A stretch of 64,000 nt of DNA from positions 434,001-498,000 of the forward strand of contig JAQEWB010000002.1 of assembly GCA_027694045.1 (NCBI GenBank). The letters are read 5' to 3'. The stretch comes from Bacillaceae bacterium OF18-1A. GTDB taxonomy: Bacteria > Bacillota > Bacilli > Bacillales > Bacillaceae_G. The translations under genes were made by a program, and so were the position numbers. The notes beneath the pieces were generated by a model that was not told the origin of the DNA, did no database searches, and worked only from the letters and a program-made list of their open reading frames with translations. Position 1 is the first letter of the stretch. Each line of letters starts with the position of its first letter. This document shows positions 53,102 to 62,305 of the stretch, piece by piece.

Positions 53102-54292
53102 ATGAAATTATTTCAACCTTCTGAGATAGTAACATCATTGCCAACACAATTTTTCGCTTCACTTGTTGCAAAAGTTAACAAAGTTGTAGCAGCTGGTCAC
53201 GATGTTATTAATCTAGGTCAAGGTAATCCAGATCAACCAACACCGCAGCATATTGTAAAAGCTTTACAAAACGCTGCCGAAAAGACCATTCACCATAAAT
53301 ATCCGCCATTTCGCGGGCATGATAGCTTAAAAGAGGCTGTAGCAACATTCTATAAACGTGAATATGGAGTAGAATTAAATCCAAAAACTGAAGTTGCTAT
53401 TTTGTTTGGTGGAAAAGCTGGATTAGTAGAATTACCTATTTGTTTCACAAACCCTGGTGATACGATTCTCGTTCCAGATCCAGGATATCCAGATTATTTA
53501 TCAGGAGTTGCTTTAGCAAAAGCACAATTTGAAACAATGCCGCTACTTGCAGAAAATAATTTTTTACCAGACTATACAAAAATCAATGATTCTATTGCAG
53601 AACGGGCAAAATTAATGTTCTTAAACTATCCAAATAATCCTACTGGTGCTACTGCATCAAAAGATTTCTTTGATGCAACCATTCATTTTGCTAATAAACA
53701 TAATATTTTAGTTGTTCACGATTTTGCTTACGGTGCTATCGGATTTGATGGTCAAAAGCCAGTTAGTTTCTTGCAAGCAGATGGTGCCAAAGATACAGGA
53801 ATTGAAATTTACACGTTATCGAAAACATTCAATATGGCTGGCTGGCGTATTGCATTTGCAGTTGGAAATGCAAACGTCATCGAAACAATTAACCTATTGC
53901 AAGATCATATGTATGTGAGTATTTTCGGTGCAGTTCAAGATGCTGCCCGTGAAGCGCTATTAAGTTCACAATCTTGTGTAACGGATCTTGTTAATAGGTA
54001 CGAGTCTCGAAGAAATGCTCTTATAGAAGCTTGTCACGCAATTGGTTGGAATGTTGATATTCCAAAAGGTTCATTCTTTGCATGGCTTCCTGTACCAGAA
54101 GGATATACCTCTGAGCAATTTTCTAATATTTTATTAGAAAAAGCACATGTTGCAGTCGCTCCAGGTATTGGATTTGGTGAACACGGTGAAGGGTATGTAC
54201 GTGTTGGTCTCTTACATACAGAAGAGCGATTACGAGAAGCCATTTATCGAATTGATAAATTAAATTTTTTCAAAAAGTCATTGACAACATGA
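53102..54292 (+). CDS. mtnE: Aminotransferase MtnE (methionine regenerating)
   Basis: 396 residues from the ATG at 53102 behind AAAGAGGTGG; a GTG three codons up overlaps that site. PLP type I aminotransferase that makes methionine from 4-methylthio-2-oxobutyrate. Seen: INLGQGNPDQPTP, GGKAGLVELPICFTNPGD, NYPNNPTGATAS, VVHDFAYGAIGFDG, TLSKTFNMAGWRIAFAVG (Schiff-base Lys), YVRVGLL (Arg). Unlike the other salvage transcripts it has no SAM riboswitch, consistent with a wider amino-acid role. Confidence 0.93.
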   Translation: MKLFQPSEIVTSLPTQFFASLVAKVNKVVAAGHDVINLGQGNPDQPTPQHIVKALQNAAEKTIHHKYPPFRGHDSLKEAVATFYKREYGVELNPKTEVAILFGGKAGLVELPICFTNPGDTILVPDPGYPDYLSGVALAKAQFETMPLLAENNFLPDYTKINDSIAERAKLMFLNYPNNPTGATASKDFFDATIHFANKHNILVVHDFAYGAIGFDGQKPVSFLQADGAKDTGIEIYTLSKTFNMAGWRIAFAVGNANVIETINLLQDHMYVSIFGAVQDAAREALLSSQSCVTDLVNRYESRRNALIEACHAIGWNVDIPKGSFFAWLPVPEGYTSEQFSNILLEKAHVAVAPGIGFGEHGEGYVRVGLLHTEERLREAIYRIDKLNFFKKSLTT

Positions 54293-54345
54293 AAAATATC
54301 TGACAAAATTCAATTATCTTAAAAATTTAAACATTTCTAAATACT

Positions 54346-54493
54346 TCTTATCAAGAGCAGGTGGAGGGACGAGCCCGACGAAGCCCGGCAACCGATCTAC
54401 AATTGTAGACACGGTGCTAATTCTCGCAGCATTGCGCTGACAGATAAGGAGCTGGTTGTAAAAAAACCTCTCCTTAGCTGAGAGGTTTTTTTA
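54346..54493 (+). ncRNA. SAM-I riboswitch (S box) controlling mtnWXBD
   Basis: CTTATCAAGAGCAGGTGGAG, GAGCCCGACGAAGCCCGGCA, ACGGTGCTAATTCTCGCAGC, closing CAGATAAGGAG, then terminator AAAAAACCTCTC / GAGAGGTTTTTT (54461-54492). Placed 22 nt before the mtnW start. A TTGACA at 54281, within the end of mtnE, may belong to its promoter. Confidence 0.97.
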
Positions 54494-54514
54494 TTTAACT
54501 AGGAGGTTTTAACA

Positions 54515-55759
54515 ATGAGCGGAATTATAGCGACGTATTTAATTCATGACGATTCACATAACTTAGCAAAAAAGGCCGAGCAAATTGCACTCGGTTTAAC
54601 AATAGGATCTTGGACGCATTTGCCACATTTATTACAAGAACAGTTAAAACAACATAAAGGCAACGTCATTCACATTGAGGAATTGGAGGAACAAGAACAT
54701 ATCAACTCATATCTACGTAAAAAGGTGAAACGTGGAATTATTAAAATCGAATACCCATTTTTAAATTTCAGCCCAGACTTACCAGCAATTTTAACAACTA
54801 CATTTGGAAAGCTATCACTTGATGGCGAAGTGAAATTAATCGACTTAACTTTTTCGAATGAGCTAAAAGAGCATTTTCCTGGTCCTAAATTTGGGGTAGA
54901 TGGCATTCGAAACCTTTTACAAGTGTATGACCGTCCTCTCTTGATGAGCATTTTTAAAGGAATGATTGGTCGAAATATTGGATATTTAAAAACGCAGTTA
55001 CGTGATCAAGCTAGCGGCGGTGTTGATATTGTAAAAGATGATGAAATTTTATTTGAAAATGCATTAACACCACTTACAAAGCGAATTTCTTCCGGAAAAG
55101 AAGTTTTACAGTCCATATACGAAACATACGGCCATAAAACGTTGTATGCTGTAAATTTAACAGGACGAACATTCAACTTAAAAGAAAATGCGAAACGCGC
55201 AGTGCAAGCTGGTGCTGATATTCTATTATTTAACGTATTTTCTTACGGACTCGATGTACTACAATCACTTGCAGAAGACGATGAAATCTCAGTTCCCATT
55301 ATGGCACATCCTGCTGTCAGTGGTGCTTATTCCGCATCCAAGCTATATGGTATCTCATCTCCATTATTACTTGGAAAGCTACTACGCTACGCTGGCGCTG
55401 ATTTTTCACTATTCCCGTCTCCATACGGAAGCGTAGCGTTAGAAAAAGAAGAGGCTCTCAACATTGCAAAGTATTTGACTGAGGAAGATGCATATTTCAA
55501 GAAAAGTTTTTCTGTCCCATCTGCTGGCATTCATCCTGGTTTCGTTCCCTTTATTCTGCGAGATTTCGGTACAGATGTTGTTATTAATGCTGGCGGTGGA
55601 ATACACGGACATCCAAATGGGGCACAAGGAGGCGGTAAAGCATTCCGTGCTGCAATTGACGCTACTTTACAAGGCATACCACTTCATGAAGTAGATGAAA
55701 TAAATTTACATAGTGCACTACAAATATGGGGAAACCCCTCTCATGAGGTGAAATTATGA
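54515..55759 (+). CDS. mtnW: 2,3-diketo-5-methylthiopentyl-1-phosphate enolase (RuBisCO-like)
   Basis: 414 residues, form IV RuBisCO-like protein. It enolises 2,3-diketo-5-methylthiopentyl-1-P. Seen: [40 protein letters not shown], and the carbamylated-Lys site [10 protein letters not shown] (about 170), as in RuBisCO GGxDxxKDDE. The C-terminal [19 protein letters not shown] is the phosphate loop. Carboxylase-specific residues are replaced, as usual in the family. ATG behind AGGAGGTTT. First gene of a tight mtnWXBD operon under a SAM riboswitch. Confidence 0.97.
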   Translation: MSGIIATYLIHDDSHNLAKKAEQIALGLTIGSWTHLPHLLQEQLKQHKGNVIHIEELEEQEHINSYLRKKVKRGIIKIEYPFLNFSPDLPAILTTTFGKLSLDGEVKLIDLTFSNELKEHFPGPKFGVDGIRNLLQVYDRPLLMSIFKGMIGRNIGYLKTQLRDQASGGVDIVKDDEILFENALTPLTKRISSGKEVLQSIYETYGHKTLYAVNLTGRTFNLKENAKRAVQAGADILLFNVFSYGLDVLQSLAEDDEISVPIMAHPAVSGAYSASKLYGISSPLLLGKLLRYAGADFSLFPSPYGSVALEKEEALNIAKYLTEEDAYFKKSFSVPSAGIHPGFVPFILRDFGTDVVINAGGGIHGHPNGAQGGGKAFRAAIDATLQGIPLHEVDEINLHSALQIWGNPSHEVKL

Positions 55760-56415
55760 GTATTCAAGTGTTTTGTGATTTCGATGGCACGATTACAAAT
55801 AATGATAATATCATGTCCATTATGGAAAAGTTTGCACCTCCAGAAGCAGAAGAAGTCAAACAAAGAATTTTATCACAAGAGCTTTCTATTCAAGAAGGTG
55901 TTTCGCAATTATTTCAATTGCTACCTACTAATTTACACGATGATATAATTCAATTTTTAAAAGAAACGGCCGAAATTCGTAGCGGCTTTCATGAATTTAT
56001 ACAATTTGTAAATGAAAACAATATTTCTTTTTACGTTATATCAGGTGGAATGGATTTCTTCGTCTATCCACTCTTGCAAGGAGTCATCCCAAAAGAACAA
56101 ATTTACTGTAATGACACAGATTTTTCAAATGAATACATTACAGTGAAATGGCCTCATCCTTGTGATGATCATTGTCAAAATCATTGCGGATTATGTAAAT
56201 CATCTTTAATCCGTAAATTAAGTGATGAAAACGACTTCCATATTGTAATTGGAGATTCTATTACTGATTTACAAGCTGCAAAACAAGCAAATAAAGTGTT
56301 CGCTCGCGACTTTCTTATTACGAAGTGTGATGAGCATCATATTTCCTATACACCATTTGAAACATTTCATGATGTTCAAGCTGAATTAAAACATTTGTTG
56401 GAGGTGAAGTCATGA
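55756..56415 (+). CDS. mtnX: 2-hydroxy-3-keto-5-methylthiopentenyl-1-phosphate phosphatase
   Basis: 219 residues, HAD superfamily. Seen: motif [14 protein letters not shown] (nucleophile Asp about 8), motif [12 protein letters not shown] (Ser), motif III Lys region, motif [19 protein letters not shown] (Asp pair). A Cys/His cluster [13 protein letters not shown] in the cap is typical of MtnX. It removes phosphate to give the acireductone precursor. Overlaps mtnW and mtnB by 4 nt each. Confidence 0.96.
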   Translation: MSIQVFCDFDGTITNNDNIMSIMEKFAPPEAEEVKQRILSQELSIQEGVSQLFQLLPTNLHDDIIQFLKETAEIRSGFHEFIQFVNENNISFYVISGGMDFFVYPLLQGVIPKEQIYCNDTDFSNEYITVKWPHPCDDHCQNHCGLCKSSLIRKLSDENDFHIVIGDSITDLQAAKQANKVFARDFLITKCDEHHISYTPFETFHDVQAELKHLLEVKS

Positions 56416-57050
56416 AACAACTTTTTCGGCAATGGTATGACTTAAGTGAAATAAAGAAAGAATTAACAACTCGAAACTGGTTTCCGGCAACGAGTGGCAA
56501 TATTTCTATAAAAGTTAGCCATGAGCCACTTACCTTTCTCATTACAGCAAGTGGTAAAGATAAAACAAAAACGACTCCAGATGATTTTTTATTAGTAGAT
56601 CATCTAGGTGTCCCGGTTTTAGAGACTGAATTACGTCCTTCAGCAGAAACAATATTACATACACATATTTATAACAACACAAACGCGGGGTGTGTACTTC
56701 ATGTTCATACAACCGATAACAATGTCATTACAAATTTGTATAGTGATAAAGTTACCCTTCAAAATCAAGAAATTATTAAAGCTCTTGATATTTGGGAAGA
56801 AGGTGCAACAATTCATATTCCTATTATCGAAAACAATGCCCATATCCCAACACTTGGAGAGAACTTCCGAAAATATATACAAGGAGATTCAGGAGCCGTA
56901 TTAATACGTAATCATGGTATTACTGTGTGGGGCCGGGATAGCTTTGATGCAAAAAAAAGATTAGAAGCTTATGAGTTTTTATTCCAATTTCATATAAAAC
57001 TATTATCAATTCAAGGAGGCGTTTCTAATGGCGCAAATTCGTATTCATGA
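56412..57050 (+). CDS. mtnB: Methylthioribulose-1-phosphate dehydratase
   Basis: 212 residues, class II aldolase fold. Dehydrates 5-methylthioribulose-1-P to the 2,3-diketo compound used by MtnW. Seen: [35 protein letters not shown], zinc ligands in [12 protein letters not shown] (HxH) and the later [15 protein letters not shown] behind GGAGGTGAAG inside the mtnX end. Its 3' end overlaps the start of mtnD by 23 nt, longer than the other joints. Confidence 0.96.
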   Translation: MKQLFRQWYDLSEIKKELTTRNWFPATSGNISIKVSHEPLTFLITASGKDKTKTTPDDFLLVDHLGVPVLETELRPSAETILHTHIYNNTNAGCVLHVHTTDNNVITNLYSDKVTLQNQEIIKALDIWEEGATIHIPIIENNAHIPTLGENFRKYIQGDSGAVLIRNHGITVWGRDSFDAKKRLEAYEFLFQFHIKLLSIQGGVSNGANSYS

Positions 57051-57540
57051 AGTAAATACTCGTATTGAAAATGACTTGGAAGTATCAAAATTTCTACAAG
57101 AGGAAGGCGTTTTATATGAGAAATGGAATATTACTAAACTTCCTACTCATTTAAATGAAAATTATTCGTTAACAGATGAAAACAAAGCTGAAATATTAAC
57201 TGTGTTTTCAAAAGAAATCGCTGATGTTTCAGCACGCCGAGGTTATAAAGCACATGATGTAATTTCCCTTTCAAATAGCACGCCTAACCTTGACGAATTA
57301 TTAATTAATTTCCAAAAAGAACACCATCATACAGATGACGAGGTTCGTTTTATCGTCAGCGGTCATGGCATTTTCGCTATCGAAGGCAAAGATGGGAAAT
57401 TCTTTGACGTTGAACTTGAGCCAGGCGATCTAATATCTGTACCTGAAAATGCAAGACATTATTTTACCTTGCAAGATGATCGTCAAGTTGTAGCTATTCG
57501 CATTTTTGTTACAACTGAAGGCTGGGTTCCAATCTATTAA
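57028..57540 (+). CDS. mtnD: Acireductone dioxygenase
   Basis: 170 residues, cupin fold metal enzyme. Oxidises acireductone to 4-methylthio-2-oxobutyrate and formate (Fe form). Seen: [20 protein letters not shown] (His-His-Glu metal ligands) and [12 protein letters not shown] (last His). The ATG at 57028 follows CAAGGAGGCG, within the mtnB coding end, so translation is coupled. Last gene of the operon, followed by a terminator. Confidence 0.96.
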   Translation: MAQIRIHEVNTRIENDLEVSKFLQEEGVLYEKWNITKLPTHLNENYSLTDENKAEILTVFSKEIADVSARRGYKAHDVISLSNSTPNLDELLINFQKEHHHTDDEVRFIVSGHGIFAIEGKDGKFFDVELEPGDLISVPENARHYFTLQDDRQVVAIRIFVTTEGWVPIY

Positions 57541-57619
57541 GGTAGCTAGTTGAATAAAAGAGCTTGGACCCCCTTTTCCAACCTTTTATTCACTCTACAT
57601 ATATACATCCTCCTATGGA

Positions 57620-57658
57620 ACAGGCTTATTTCACTTTTGAAATAAGCCTGATTTTTTA
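57620..57658 (+). terminator. Terminator of mtnWXBD
   Basis: CAGGCTTATTTCA / TGAAATAAGCCTG stem with a 4-nt loop and TTTTTT tail. Confidence 0.92.
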
Positions 57659-57691
57659 TTTATTCAAAACCACCCCCTTCCGTTTCGAAAC

Positions 57692-57763
57692 ATAAAGTAA
57701 AACTTTAATCATTGATTGACTATTAACCTACACCAACCTGGCATTTACGAGTGGTAACACTCC
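57692..57763 (+). repeat. Degenerate bcr-like repeat
   Basis: ATAAAGTAAAACTTTAATCA, a collapsed hairpin, CTATTAACCTACACCAACC and GGCATTTACGAGTGG follow the block order of the copy at 38314, but with substitutions. The 378-bp gap 57541-57918 holds only this, the operon terminator and the promoter of the next gene. Confidence 0.6.
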
Positions 57764-57918
57764 GAAAAAAACCTCTCTCAATTTCCAAGTGAATCATCCA
57801 ACATTTTTTGAACATTTATTGAACTTTTTATGAACTTTTTCTGAAAATTCTGTTTTGTGTGTGATATACTACAATTAACTAAGAAGGAAAAGAATATCGC
57901 AGACAGAGGAGGTTAATC

Positions 57919-58194
57919 ATGAATTTACTTATCGCACTTATACTAGGAGTTATATGTGGAGCATTTCCTGTTATTTTAGGAGCTATTATGGAGGAGTTAG
58001 AAGTTGGTGTTTTAGGATTTGTTGCATCTTGTGTAAGCGCTTTATTTTTCGGTTTATTCGGTGCTATTCCTGTTTCAATTCTGTGTGCATTTTATATATT
58101 ACGCCATGCTCGCGCAAAACAATTTGGGCCTAATCACACTGCACAAATTATTCCGTTCCCAGTTGAACGATGTCGCCGAGCTTCTAGCTTATAA
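57919..58194 (+). CDS. Small two-to-three-span membrane protein
   Basis: 91 residues. Seen: Gly/Ala-rich hydrophobic stretches (about 2-22, 30-65: ICGAFPVILGAIMEELEVGV, LGFVASCVSALFFGLFGAIP) then a basic tail with IIPFPVERCRRASSL. No family named. ATG behind AGAGGAGGTT; strong terminator after. Confidence 0.75.
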   Translation: MNLLIALILGVICGAFPVILGAIMEELEVGVLGFVASCVSALFFGLFGAIPVSILCAFYILRHARAKQFGPNHTAQIIPFPVERCRRASSL

Positions 58195-58207
58195 TTACAA
58201 AGATTAA

Positions 58208-58244
58208 ATAAATAAAAGTCCTCAAATGAGGACTTTTATTTATT
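58208..58244. terminator. Bidirectional terminator
   Basis: AATAAAAGTCCTC / GAGGACTTTTATT stem with a 4-nt loop between converging genes. Confidence 0.9.
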
Positions 58245-58568
58245 GTCTTCTAGAAATTGAAATAATTCTTGCAGATGTAGTGCGTCTTCACTATAGCTAA
58301 CAGACACATGACATGTCCCTTCAATTTCAGCATGCATATAAAGGGCGATTCCTTCTCGATCATACTTCAATGCCAAATAAAACTCCATTTCCTCCAACAT
58401 TTTTTTCGAAGTCCGGATAACATAATGTCCATTCTCATCTTTTCCATATTCGAAATTCGGTTCAAAATCATACTTTTGTTTAAAAGCTGCTTTTTGCTTT
58501 TCATTAATTTGTATACAAGTTACTCGCTGTACAGCATCAATCATCGCATCAAATTTTTGAAGATCCAT
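58236..58568 (-). CDS. Hypothetical 110-residue protein
   Basis: Mixed alpha/beta, acidic. Seen: CIQINEKQKAAFKQKYDFEP, YYLALK-like strand EFYLALKYDREGIALYMHAE and CHVSVSYSEDALHLQELFQF. No motif recognised. ATG behind AAGGGGTAGAG, 6 nt after ykwC, so it is the last gene of a three-gene operon. Confidence 0.75.
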   Translation of the reverse strand: MDLQKFDAMIDAVQRVTCIQINEKQKAAFKQKYDFEPNFEYGKDENGHYVIRTSKKMLEEMEFYLALKYDREGIALYMHAEIEGTCHVSVSYSEDALHLQELFQFLEDNK

Positions 58569-58574
58569 TCTACT

Positions 58575-59453
58575 CTACCCCTTTATATATTTTTTATATA
58601 ATACCTGTGTTCCGCGATTCTCTTCTCCATCTTCAATTAACTCTTCATACAATTTCTTCGCTAAACTTAAACCTGGTACTGGTAATTGTAATTTTTCAGC
58701 CTCATCTAAAGCAATTTTCATATCCTTCATAAAATGCTTTACATAAAATCCTGGTTCAAAATCACCTTTTAACATTCGGGGAGCTAAATTACTTAATGAC
58801 CAGCTACCTGCTGCACCTGTTGAAATACTCTCTAATACTTTATCCGGGTTTAGTCCAGCCTTTTTCGCATAAGCAACAGCTTCACATACCCCTATCATGT
58901 TGGAAGCAATCGCAATTTGATTGCACATTTTTGTATGTTGTCCACTCCCAGCTGGTCCTTGCAACTGAATATTCGTTCCTAATTTTTCAAACAACGGTAA
59001 ACTTCTATCATATATTTCTTTCTCTCCACCAACCATAATTGCTAGTCTTGCTTCTTTCGCACCAACGTCTCCCCCAGATACAGGTGCATCTAATGTATAG
59101 ATATTTTTGCTTTTCGCAACTTCATTAATACGTTTTGCTAATGTTGGTGTAGATGTCGTAAAATCAATTGCTATCGTACCTTCATTTACATTCTCTAAAA
59201 TTCCGTCTATCCCAAAGTACACTTCTTCGACGTCATGTGGATATCCAACCATCGTCATGACAACATCAACTTGCTTCACTAACTCTTTTGGTGTATCACA
59301 CCAATGCGCACCATCTTGTACTAAAGAATCAGCCTTCGCTTTCGTTCTATTATATACATATACTTTATGCCCACCTTCCATTAAATGGCGAACCATACTT
59401 TTCCCCATCACACCAATACCAATGAAACCTATTGATAAATTTTCATGTCCCAC
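58575..59453 (-). CDS. ykwC: NAD(P)-dependent beta-hydroxyacid dehydrogenase YkwC
   Basis: 292 residues from a GTG behind AAAGGGGATG. Seen: Rossmann motif IGFIGIGVMGKSMVRHLMEG, DAPVSGGDVGAKEA (substrate motif), GPAGSGQHTKMCNQ (catalytic Lys) and KHFMKDMKIALDEA (cofactor/active region). 3-hydroxyisobutyrate dehydrogenase superfamily, close to B. subtilis YkwC; substrate unknown. It lies 4 nt after the serine hydrolase gene and 6 nt before the hypothetical gene, an operon. Confidence 0.93.
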   Translation of the reverse strand: MGHENLSIGFIGIGVMGKSMVRHLMEGGHKVYVYNRTKAKADSLVQDGAHWCDTPKELVKQVDVVMTMVGYPHDVEEVYFGIDGILENVNEGTIAIDFTTSTPTLAKRINEVAKSKNIYTLDAPVSGGDVGAKEARLAIMVGGEKEIYDRSLPLFEKLGTNIQLQGPAGSGQHTKMCNQIAIASNMIGVCEAVAYAKKAGLNPDKVLESISTGAAGSWSLSNLAPRMLKGDFEPGFYVKHFMKDMKIALDEAEKLQLPVPGLSLAKKLYEELIEDGEENRGTQVLYKKYIKG

Positions 59454-59457
59454 ATTC

Positions 59458-60594
59458 TCATCCCCTTTGTTCTAATAAATCATCTACCATCTTTCGAAAT
59501 TCTTTATTAAAATCATCATCCATACTATTTTTCACATTTGAAAATAGTATAACGAATGTTCCTTTTTCTTTATTAAAATTATTATACGTATTCCAACCAG
59601 AGAGTACACCATGATTATGAATATAATCTGGGTATATGTAAAAACTATACGCATACTTTCTTTCTTGTGAAGGTGTAAACATCGCTTGTATACTTTGTTC
59701 AGAAAGAAGCTTTCCATTTATAATTGCTTCATCTAATTTTTTCATATCTCCTACTGTCGTATACATCTCACCACAGCCATATAGCCAATCCATCCCTAAC
59801 TTGGGTGCTGGTACAAGCCCTTGATCTTTCTTCACATAACCTTTCGTGAAGTTGTTATCTCCAGATACCATATTGCCCATACCTGATTCATACATCTCTG
59901 CCTTTGTAAATATATTTTCCTTTATATAATTTCCTAGCGGTTGTTTCGATATACTTTCTATAATATAAGCCAGTACCATATAATTATAATCTGTATATCT
60001 CCAGCCTGTTCCTGCAGGAAATTCGACATTTTGATGTCCAATCCAATTCATTAACTGTATGCGAGAAGCAGCATTCACATTTCCTTTTGCATGTTCTGGT
60101 AAACCAGATGTATGTGTTAATAAATGATATAGCGTAATATTTTTATTTGCCGGAAATGAAGGAATATATTTATTTACATTATCTTGAATATTTAACTTTC
60201 CTTGTTCTTGTAACTGTAAAATAGATGTAGCAACAACTGTTTTCGTAATAGAGCCGATACGATATTTCGTTTGAGGCGTATTTTCTATTTTATTTTGAAC
60301 ATCGGCATATCCATAGCCTTTATTCAATATAACATGCTCTCTATCCGTCACCAAAACTGTCCCATTAAATTGCTTTCCTATTAAATATTGATCTAATTTT
60401 TGAGATATACTAGCATAGTCAATTTGTTGTTCTTCTTTCTCTTCTATACTATTCTCTACTTCTGACTCAATAGCAGGAGTTACTTTTGTTGTTAGTACAT
60501 TTCGCTCCTTTGAATTGGGACTATAGAGAACATAGTATACCCCACCGCCAACAACAGCAGACAGTGAAGCCATAATCATTATTTTTTTTATCAT
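59458..60594 (-). CDS. Exported serine beta-lactamase-like hydrolase
   Basis: 378 residues. Seen: N-terminal signal anchor (about 4-24, IMIMASLSAVVGGGVYYVL), a linker, then the class C/penicillin-binding-like fold with YRIGSITKTVVATSILQL (SxxK, Ser about 108), WRYTDYNYMVLAYII (YxN), and HNHGVLSGWNTY (HxG in place of KTG). DD-peptidase/esterase family; substrate unknown (cell wall peptides are a guess). ATG behind TGGAGGAAC. First gene of the operon with ykwC. Confidence 0.9.
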   Translation of the reverse strand: MIKKIMIMASLSAVVGGGVYYVLYSPNSKERNVLTTKVTPAIESEVENSIEEKEEQQIDYASISQKLDQYLIGKQFNGTVLVTDREHVILNKGYGYADVQNKIENTPQTKYRIGSITKTVVATSILQLQEQGKLNIQDNVNKYIPSFPANKNITLYHLLTHTSGLPEHAKGNVNAASRIQLMNWIGHQNVEFPAGTGWRYTDYNYMVLAYIIESISKQPLGNYIKENIFTKAEMYESGMGNMVSGDNNFTKGYVKKDQGLVPAPKLGMDWLYGCGEMYTTVGDMKKLDEAIINGKLLSEQSIQAMFTPSQERKYAYSFYIYPDYIHNHGVLSGWNTYNNFNKEKGTFVILFSNVKNSMDDDFNKEFRKMVDDLLEQRG

Positions 60595-60662
60595 ATTGTT
60601 CCTCCATAATTGCTTCGCCTAAGATGCTCCCCTACATTCTATTATCAAGTAATAAAAAAAAA

Positions 60663-60681
60663 TCGCAACAATTTGTTGCGA
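60663..60681 (-). terminator. Terminator after the diguanylate cyclase gene region
   Basis: TCGCAACA / TGTTGCGA stem with a 3-nt loop, T-rich beyond on the minus strand; just downstream of the GGDEF gene stop. Confidence 0.75.
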
Positions 60682-60685
60682 AAAA

Positions 60686-61978
60686 TCACATTTTTTCCTT
60701 TCTATATATACAAACTTGATTTTTTCCATTTTTTTTTGCTTCATATAATGCAATATCTGCTCGTTGCATTAATTCTTCCCTTGTAATTCCTTGTTCATAT
60801 AATGCAACACCGAAACTAGCTGTCAACTTCGAAATTCCAGTGAATTGTTTCGTTTCAATGAAAAATCGTAATGACTCCGCAACTTGAAATGCTTCTTTTT
60901 CTACTGTATTTGTCACTAATATAATAAATTCTTCCCCACCCCACCTTGCAAATACATGTTGTGGTTCCATTTTAGATTTCATAAGGTTTGCGAGTTGTAC
61001 TAAAGCTAAATCTCCAAAATCATGACCATATGTGTCATTTACATTTTTAAAATTGTCTATATCAAATAAAATAACTGCTATCTTTTCATCGCTACGTATT
61101 GCATTGTTCCACTCTACCTCTAGTATTTGTTGGAACTTCAAACGATTATAAATCTCTGTTAACGAATCTATCATTGCAAGTCTTTCTTGCTCTTGATAAA
61201 TTTCATCTAACTCTGTGATTTCTGTACACTTTACAATAAATCTCGATAAATCTTCTGGTAATGGTGTCGCACGCAATAAAAAAGTTGATACTACACCTTC
61301 ATAATTAGACATCTTAATTCTTCTATCATAGGATAATGTATCATCTAACCAAGTTATATCATGAGTCGTCGAATAATACCCGTTTTCCCTAATAAAATGT
61401 TCAGCAAATACTAAATGTTGTTCGCGATACGCAAATAAATTTTCATATCCGAAAAACTCTAAAAAATTCGTATTACAATCAACAATCTCATCATCTTCTA
61501 CTATAAACAATAGATCATTTCGAAAATCAAACATCGTTTGAAGTAGCTCTTGCTGCAAGCTCACTTGTCTCACTAGAGAAAGCTGATACAAACTCTTATT
61601 CACTTCCTCTAACACAGCTTGTGGAGTTACGGGGGCTATAACAATATTACGTATCCCTAACGTAAGCAGCTCTGCAAATTCATTTGTTATTTGTTGATCC
61701 CAAATAACGATGAATGTACTCTGTGGATTATACATATTTTTTATATATTTTATTTGAGAAAAATCTGTTACATACATAATTACAATATGTGGTCTAGTCT
61801 TATGAAACAATAGTTCTCCTTCTTCAAAACTATTCGCTACAAACATACATTTCGGATGAATATTTTCTATCGTTTGCTGATGTGCGCATCCATTTTCTAT
61901 ATAAAGGACATTTAACTGAAGATCTTGTAATACATTTTGGAAAACCGTATTCTCTAATAAAAAATGTAGTATGTTCAT
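60686..61978 (-). CDS. Diguanylate cyclase with receiver-like and PAS domains
   Basis: 430 residues from the ATG at 61978 (a GTG directly before it is an alternative). Seen: an N-terminal receiver-like domain (about 1-130) in which the phosphorylation position reads HIVIMYVTDF, without the usual Asp at the strand end. A PAS domain (about 145-265, DDEIVDCNTNFLEFFGYENL) and a GGDEF domain (about 275-430) with DSLTEIYNRLKF, VILFDIDNFKNVNDTYGHDF, ARWGGEEFIILV and LTASFGVALYEQG follow. The catalytic signature GGEEF is intact, so it should make c-di-GMP. No RxxD inhibitory site precedes it. Confidence 0.9.
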   Translation of the reverse strand: MNILHFLLENTVFQNVLQDLQLNVLYIENGCAHQQTIENIHPKCMFVANSFEEGELLFHKTRPHIVIMYVTDFSQIKYIKNMYNPQSTFIVIWDQQITNEFAELLTLGIRNIVIAPVTPQAVLEEVNKSLYQLSLVRQVSLQQELLQTMFDFRNDLLFIVEDDEIVDCNTNFLEFFGYENLFAYREQHLVFAEHFIRENGYYSTTHDITWLDDTLSYDRRIKMSNYEGVVSTFLLRATPLPEDLSRFIVKCTEITELDEIYQEQERLAMIDSLTEIYNRLKFQQILEVEWNNAIRSDEKIAVILFDIDNFKNVNDTYGHDFGDLALVQLANLMKSKMEPQHVFARWGGEEFIILVTNTVEKEAFQVAESLRFFIETKQFTGISKLTASFGVALYEQGITREELMQRADIALYEAKKNGKNQVCIYRKEKM

Positions 61979-62305
61979 CACTAGTCTTCACTCACTTCAT
62001 ATATCTCATTCAACTGCACTCCTCACAACCACTTTATAAACATTGTTCTCCCAAAAGGATAATAAGTGAGAAATACATATTAACAAGATAATTGAGAATG
62101 TTATCTTTGCTTCTTTACTCAATAAATTCCTTTTTTAGTGTATGACTATAGGAATTATATCGTTTGTATGAATGCCCTAGCTTACTCTCTAAAACTTGAC
62201 AATTAAAATAAAGATATTATATCCTTAAATTCGACAACTTACAAAATGTAAGTAGGATATATTACTTTTTTTCAATAATTTGATATACAATTTGGAGGAT
62301 ATATA
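61979..62305. other. Intergenic promoter region
   Basis: 327 bp without a gene. It contains a 17-bp palindrome (62237-62253) close to the nitroreductase start; nothing else was recognised. Confidence 0.5.
62237..62253. promoter_or_regulatory. Palindromic operator candidate before nitroreductase
   Basis: ACTTACAAAATGTAAGT, 6-bp arms with a 5-nt centre. Nitroreductase genes in Bacillus are often repressed by DUF24/MarR-type sensors such as YodB, whose sites are of similar size; the match here is only general. Confidence 0.45.
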
